This document shows, one piece after another, positions 3,236-5,759 of a stretch of DNA of 5,759 bases. The position numbers were made by a program, and so were the translations under genes. Each line of letters starts with the position of its first letter. The first letter of the stretch is position 1. Origin of the DNA: Candidatus Woesearchaeota archaeon (GTDB taxonomy: Archaea; Nanobdellota; Nanobdellia; Woesearchaeales; JACQSR01); assembly GCA_023255615.1 (NCBI GenBank), contig JAHFLI010000082.1:1-5759 (forward strand), given 5' to 3'. Under the pieces are notes generated by a model. That model did no database searches. It was not told the origin of the DNA and saw only the letters and a program-made list of their open reading frames with translations.

Positions 3236-5035
3236 ATGGATAAAAAAGAGAGTGCGGTGTTCTTCTTTATTGTTCTTGTTATCGTACTCATGAATGTTGC
3301 GATTGTTGTTTTTAGACCACAAACCTCTCTTACGGGACTTGCGACGTTTAGTTATAAGTGTACGGATGATGATCCCAGTAATGATCCTCTGATGAAAGGA
3401 GAAGTAAAGGTCTACTATCCATCGGGCGGACTCAAAACACCTACTTCTCCTGATGTGTGTTCTGGGTCGTCAGTCAGACAATATTATTGTACACGGTCTT
3501 CAGGAAGTTATTCTGGTATGGTCAAACAGGCACCAGACGTTTCTTGCCCTGCTGGTTGTAGTAATGGTGCGTGTGCACAACCCTCTCCACCTTGTACGGA
3601 TAATGATCACGATGGATACGGCAGTAATTGTGCAAAGGGTCCTGATTGTAATGATAATAATGTAAATGTTAATCCTGCAGCTGTTGAAGTGTGCGACGGA
3701 ATTGATAACAACTGTAATCTCTTTGTTGATGAAGGCGTATTGAATGTTTGTACTGATTATGCAAATTGTCAAAGTTATAATTCATGTTCTTCATGTCCTT
3801 CTGCCCCTGTTGAAGTGTGTAATGGCGTGGATGATAATTGCAACGGTCAGATTGACGAAGGTGTTCGCAATGCGTGCGGCCAATGTGGGCCAGTTCCAAC
3901 GGAGATTTGTGATAGTATAGATAATAATTGTGATGGTCAAGTTGATGAGGGCGTCAAGAACGCCTGTGGGACATGCGAACCTGTACCGGCTGAAGTATGT
4001 GATGGTATTGACAATAATTGCGACGGACAGATTGACGAAGGTGTTAAGAATGCTTGTGGGACATGCGGTGCGGTTCCTGCTGAAGTGTGCGACGGAATTG
4101 ATAATGATTGTGATGGAATTATCGATAATGGTTGTGGTAACTCAGTCGGTAGTTTCTTTGTTCCTTCCTGTTCATGGAAAGACGGTACTGGACCAAATCA
4201 ATGCTATTGGCAGTATGAATTTAATCCCACCATATGTAATAGCAAGGGATGTGACAAACTCCTCATTTTCTTCTCCGGCGGCGATATGAATTGTAAATCA
4301 ACAGGATATCAACAAATCCTTGATGTATATGCGAATGATGGTTATGTTGCGATATGTGCTCAGACCTTTGCAAATACTGTCGGATCACAGTCAAATCCGT
4401 ATTCGAAAGAGTCAGGCAGAGTCAACGAAGTCATCTCAAATATCATCTCCAATCCAACGATCCAGCAATCCTGGAGTGGAAAATATCTTTTGCATTCTGG
4501 CGTCAGTCACGGAGCAACTTCTCCTATTATCGCAATGGCTCGAACAAGTTATGATTCGAACGCAAACTGGAAAGGGTCCTTAAAAACTGCTGCCTGTTAC
4601 TATGATGGGATTTATGATTCCAACGCAGAATTGAATTTCCTGACCACAAACGCGTGCGACAATGGTAAAACCCCTGATGTCCCCATTGTCAATACCCAGG
4701 CATACATTAATCGTTATTGTGGAGTTCAAACATTATGTGCTGATTTCGCTCAGAAATCTGCGGATGATACTATTGTCAATGTTGATCCCAGCGTTTATGA
4801 TATTAAAGATTGGAAACTTCTTTCTTGCGGATCTGGAACAACAACCTATCCATGCAATTGGGATGTCTTTCCGGCAGGACAAATTCAGATACTCTGTGAT
4901 AAAATAAAATCAGATGGAATCCACACCTGCACATACAAAGATCTTCCTTCTCCTCAATCTGTCCACCTTACTTGTGCGAATACTAAATCAAGTGAATGTA
5001 GACAATGGTTTGATACGCTGATTACGCAGCCGTGA
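3236..5035 (+). CDS. Membrane-anchored Cys-rich surface protein: MopE-type metal-binding repeats plus putative alpha/beta-hydrolase domain
   Basis: The 599-residue protein is clearly extracellular. Residues 9-26 form one hydrophobic helix after MDKKES, a signal anchor or uncleaved signal peptide, followed by TSLTGLATF. Residues 40-114 are a Cys-rich domain (CTDDDPSND, C75, C85, C104, C108, C113). Residues 117-168 hold a DxDxDG-type site (DNDHDGYG) and the first of five copies of a DGIDNNCDGQIDEG-type motif, known from the MopE copper-binding family; the others start at 193, 223, 253 and 283, exactly 30 residues apart. Their D/N/C content suits Ca2+ or other metal binding. Residues about 305-599 resemble an alpha/beta hydrolase: a strand and oxyanion-type loop LLIFFSGGDMN (342-352), nucleophile elbow GVSHG with S424, candidate acid D510 or D511 (ADDTIV), and candidate H577 (SVHLTC) near the C-terminus. 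This domain has 16 cysteines, suggesting many disulfides. Substrate is unknown; esterase or depolymerase activity is only a possibility. The stop is eight bases from that of the convergent gene. Confidence 0.85.
   Translation: MDKKESAVFFFIVLVIVLMNVAIVVFRPQTSLTGLATFSYKCTDDDPSNDPLMKGEVKVYYPSGGLKTPTSPDVCSGSSVRQYYCTRSSGSYSGMVKQAPDVSCPAGCSNGACAQPSPPCTDNDHDGYGSNCAKGPDCNDNNVNVNPAAVEVCDGIDNNCNLFVDEGVLNVCTDYANCQSYNSCSSCPSAPVEVCNGVDDNCNGQIDEGVRNACGQCGPVPTEICDSIDNNCDGQVDEGVKNACGTCEPVPAEVCDGIDNNCDGQIDEGVKNACGTCGAVPAEVCDGIDNDCDGIIDNGCGNSVGSFFVPSCSWKDGTGPNQCYWQYEFNPTICNSKGCDKLLIFFSGGDMNCKSTGYQQILDVYANDGYVAICAQTFANTVGSQSNPYSKESGRVNEVISNIISNPTIQQSWSGKYLLHSGVSHGATSPIIAMARTSYDSNANWKGSLKTAACYYDGIYDSNAELNFLTTNACDNGKTPDVPIVNTQAYINRYCGVQTLCADFAQKSADDTIVNVDPSVYDIKDWKLLSCGSGTTTYPCNWDVFPAGQIQILCDKIKSDGIHTCTYKDLPSPQSVHLTCANTKSSECRQWFDTLITQP
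3686..4135 (+). repeat. Five in-frame MopE-type repeats (four spaced exactly 90 bp)
   Basis: Coding repeats of the motif EVCDGIDNNCDGQIDEG begin at 3686, 3812, 3902, 3992 and 4082. The last four are 90 bp (30 residues) apart, with a linker of the form GVKNACGTCxPVPA that adds a CxxC to each unit. The gap between copies 1 and 2 is 126 bp with a different Cys-rich linker. Protein identity is higher than DNA identity between neighbours, so the duplications are not recent and the protein sequence is under selection. The last copy ends differently (DGIIDNGC), capping the array before the hydrolase-like domain. Confidence 0.88.
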
Positions 5036-5040
5036 GAGAA

Positions 5041-5050
5041 TTTTTATTTT
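5041..5050 (+). terminator. T-rich terminator of the surface hydrolase gene
   Basis: TTTTTATTTT begins six bases after the TGA at 5033-5035 and can end the + strand transcript. It overlaps the stop codon and last codon of the convergent dehydrogenase gene. I see no matching T-run for the minus-strand transcript in the bases just beyond its own stop. Confidence 0.45.
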
Positions 5051-5759
5051 AATGTAATTTTCGCCCGTTCTTCTAAGATCTTTACAATAATATTCCAATC
5101 TAATTCATCATAGCCTTTATCAGACGCATCTGAGAAAATGTCAAGAATCTGTTTTGATAAAGGAAAATCGAGATTATTCTTTTTTAATTCACGCTCTGCT
5201 AGGTGCAAATCTTTAGTCATTAAAGACAACTTAAAGTGAGGATCAAAATTTTCTTTTAAAGTATAGGGAAGTTTGAAACTTGCAACATTATTCTTTGCGC
5301 CGGAATTATCTAAAACCTCCATCATGGCTTCTCGCGGCACTCCGTTTTTCATTCCCAGTAACAATGCTTCATAATAACTTTCGAGAATTAATGCCATCGC
5401 TAAATTGAGTGCAATCTTTGTTTTTTGACCATTGGTATTTTTTCCACAATGGACAATCTTTTTCCCCATCGCTTGAAGAACAGGAAGAATGGTAGTCAAC
5501 GTTTCCTTTTTTCCACCAACCATAAACATCAATGATCCAGATTCTGCTCCCAGTTTGCTTCCTGTTATAGGAGCATCGAGGACCTCAATTTTTCTTTTTT
5601 TGCATTCTTCAATAATCCTTTCAGTCATTTCAATGGAGGTCGTTGAACAATCCACCACTATATTCAATGCGGTCAACGTTCGAAATAATCCTTTTGGTTG
5701 AAAGAGCACATCATCTAATGATTTATCATTTGAAACGCACGTAAAAATGATTGTTGTCC
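5044..5759 (-). CDS. NAD(P)-dependent beta-hydroxyacid dehydrogenase (3-hydroxyisobutyrate dehydrogenase-like), N-terminus cut off
   Basis: The frame runs leftward from the right edge (last full codon at 5757) to TAA at 5046-5044: 237 visible residues of a protein usually about 290 long, so the Rossmann GxGxxG start lies outside. The visible part opens with TTIIFTCVSNDKSLDDVLF, the end of the nucleotide-binding domain; a GTG at 5709 lies inside this conserved region and is not the true start. Family signatures follow: VVDCSTTS (visible residues 34-41), LDAPITGSKLGAESGSLMFMVGG (60-82), and GQKTKIALN with catalytic-type Lys 114 and Asn 118. The C-terminal helical domain contains LTKD-like LMTKDLHLAERE. 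Members oxidise 3-hydroxyisobutyrate or reduce tartronate semialdehyde, glyoxylate or succinate semialdehyde; the substrate cannot be assigned from what is visible. A 6-phosphogluconate dehydrogenase is unlikely, since the C-terminal part is short. Most likely cytoplasmic; its promoter is outside the window. Confidence 0.88.
   Translation of the reverse strand, partial: TTIIFTCVSNDKSLDDVLFQPKGLFRTLTALNIVVDCSTTSIEMTERIIEECKKRKIEVLDAPITGSKLGAESGSLMFMVGGKKETLTTILPVLQAMGKKIVHCGKNTNGQKTKIALNLAMALILESYYEALLLGMKNGVPREAMMEVLDNSGAKNNVASFKLPYTLKENFDPHFKLSLMTKDLHLAERELKKNNLDFPLSKQILDIFSDASDKGYDELDWNIIVKILEERAKITLK

Noticed and set aside
3500..3899. Two minus-strand open frames opposite the MopE repeats
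   Set aside because: They arise from the repetitive GAT/AAT/TGT codon use of the repeats, and their residues are low-complexity with no start signals.
3686..4135. CRISPR-like regular spacing
   Set aside because: The 90 bp period is in frame, diverges at synonymous sites and encodes a conserved protein motif, so it is a coding tandem repeat.
3930..4907. Several alternative + strand frames within the surface protein gene
   Set aside because: The main frame has continuous domain evidence from residue 1 to 599, so these are other-frame shadows and not signs of a frameshift.
5489..5701. A + strand open frame opposite the dehydrogenase
   Set aside because: It covers the conserved DAPITG signature region of the minus-strand gene and has no features of its own.
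5044..5709. Dehydrogenase starting at the GTG at 5709
   Set aside because: The frame stays open to the window edge and the extra residues match the end of the family's Rossmann domain, so the gene is truncated by the window and not short.

Overview
The window looks like a low-GC archaeal chromosome fragment. The evidence is an archaeal-type 5S rRNA, TATA boxes of the TTTATAAA / TTTAAATA kind placed about 26 bp upstream of transcript starts or start codons, T-tract terminators without hairpins, and archaeal-style proteins (SAM hydroxide adenosyltransferase, a tiny Zn ribbon, a membrane-anchored Cys-rich protein). The anchored protein has a TGLATF-like segment after its single N-terminal helix and a CTDDD-type Cys-rich domain. 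That style reminds me of DPANN archaea (Woesearchaeota/Pacearchaeota), but this placement is inference only.

Layout: (1) 2-217, + strand, the C-terminal end of an Asp-box (BNR-type) beta-propeller protein. (2) 261-372, - strand, a free-standing 5S rRNA with its own TATA box and T-run terminator. (3) 470-1195, +, SAM hydroxide adenosyltransferase (SAM hydrolase, DUF62). (4) 1246-2526, +, a soluble PRC-barrel / MgtE-N / CBS-pair protein with no channel domain. (5) 2532-2687, -, a 51-residue Zn-ribbon protein converging on gene 4. (6) 2821-3153, +, an unrecognised 110-residue helical protein with a strong Shine-Dalgarno site. (7) 3236-5035, +, a membrane-anchored, Cys-rich extracellular protein with five MopE-type acidic repeats and a C-terminal domain that looks like an alpha/beta hydrolase. 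(8) 5044-5759, -, the beta-hydroxyacid dehydrogenase (3-hydroxyisobutyrate dehydrogenase-like) gene, cut by the right edge.

The genes do not form one pathway. Almost every gene has its own promoter, so they are probably independent single-gene transcripts. The most distinctive object is the 599-residue surface protein that joins a repeated acidic/Cys metal-binding stalk to a putative hydrolase. Other points of interest are the compact orphan 5S gene, the MgtE-like sensor without its channel, and a consistent promoter geometry implying leaderless mRNAs for some genes and a Shine-Dalgarno leader for one.
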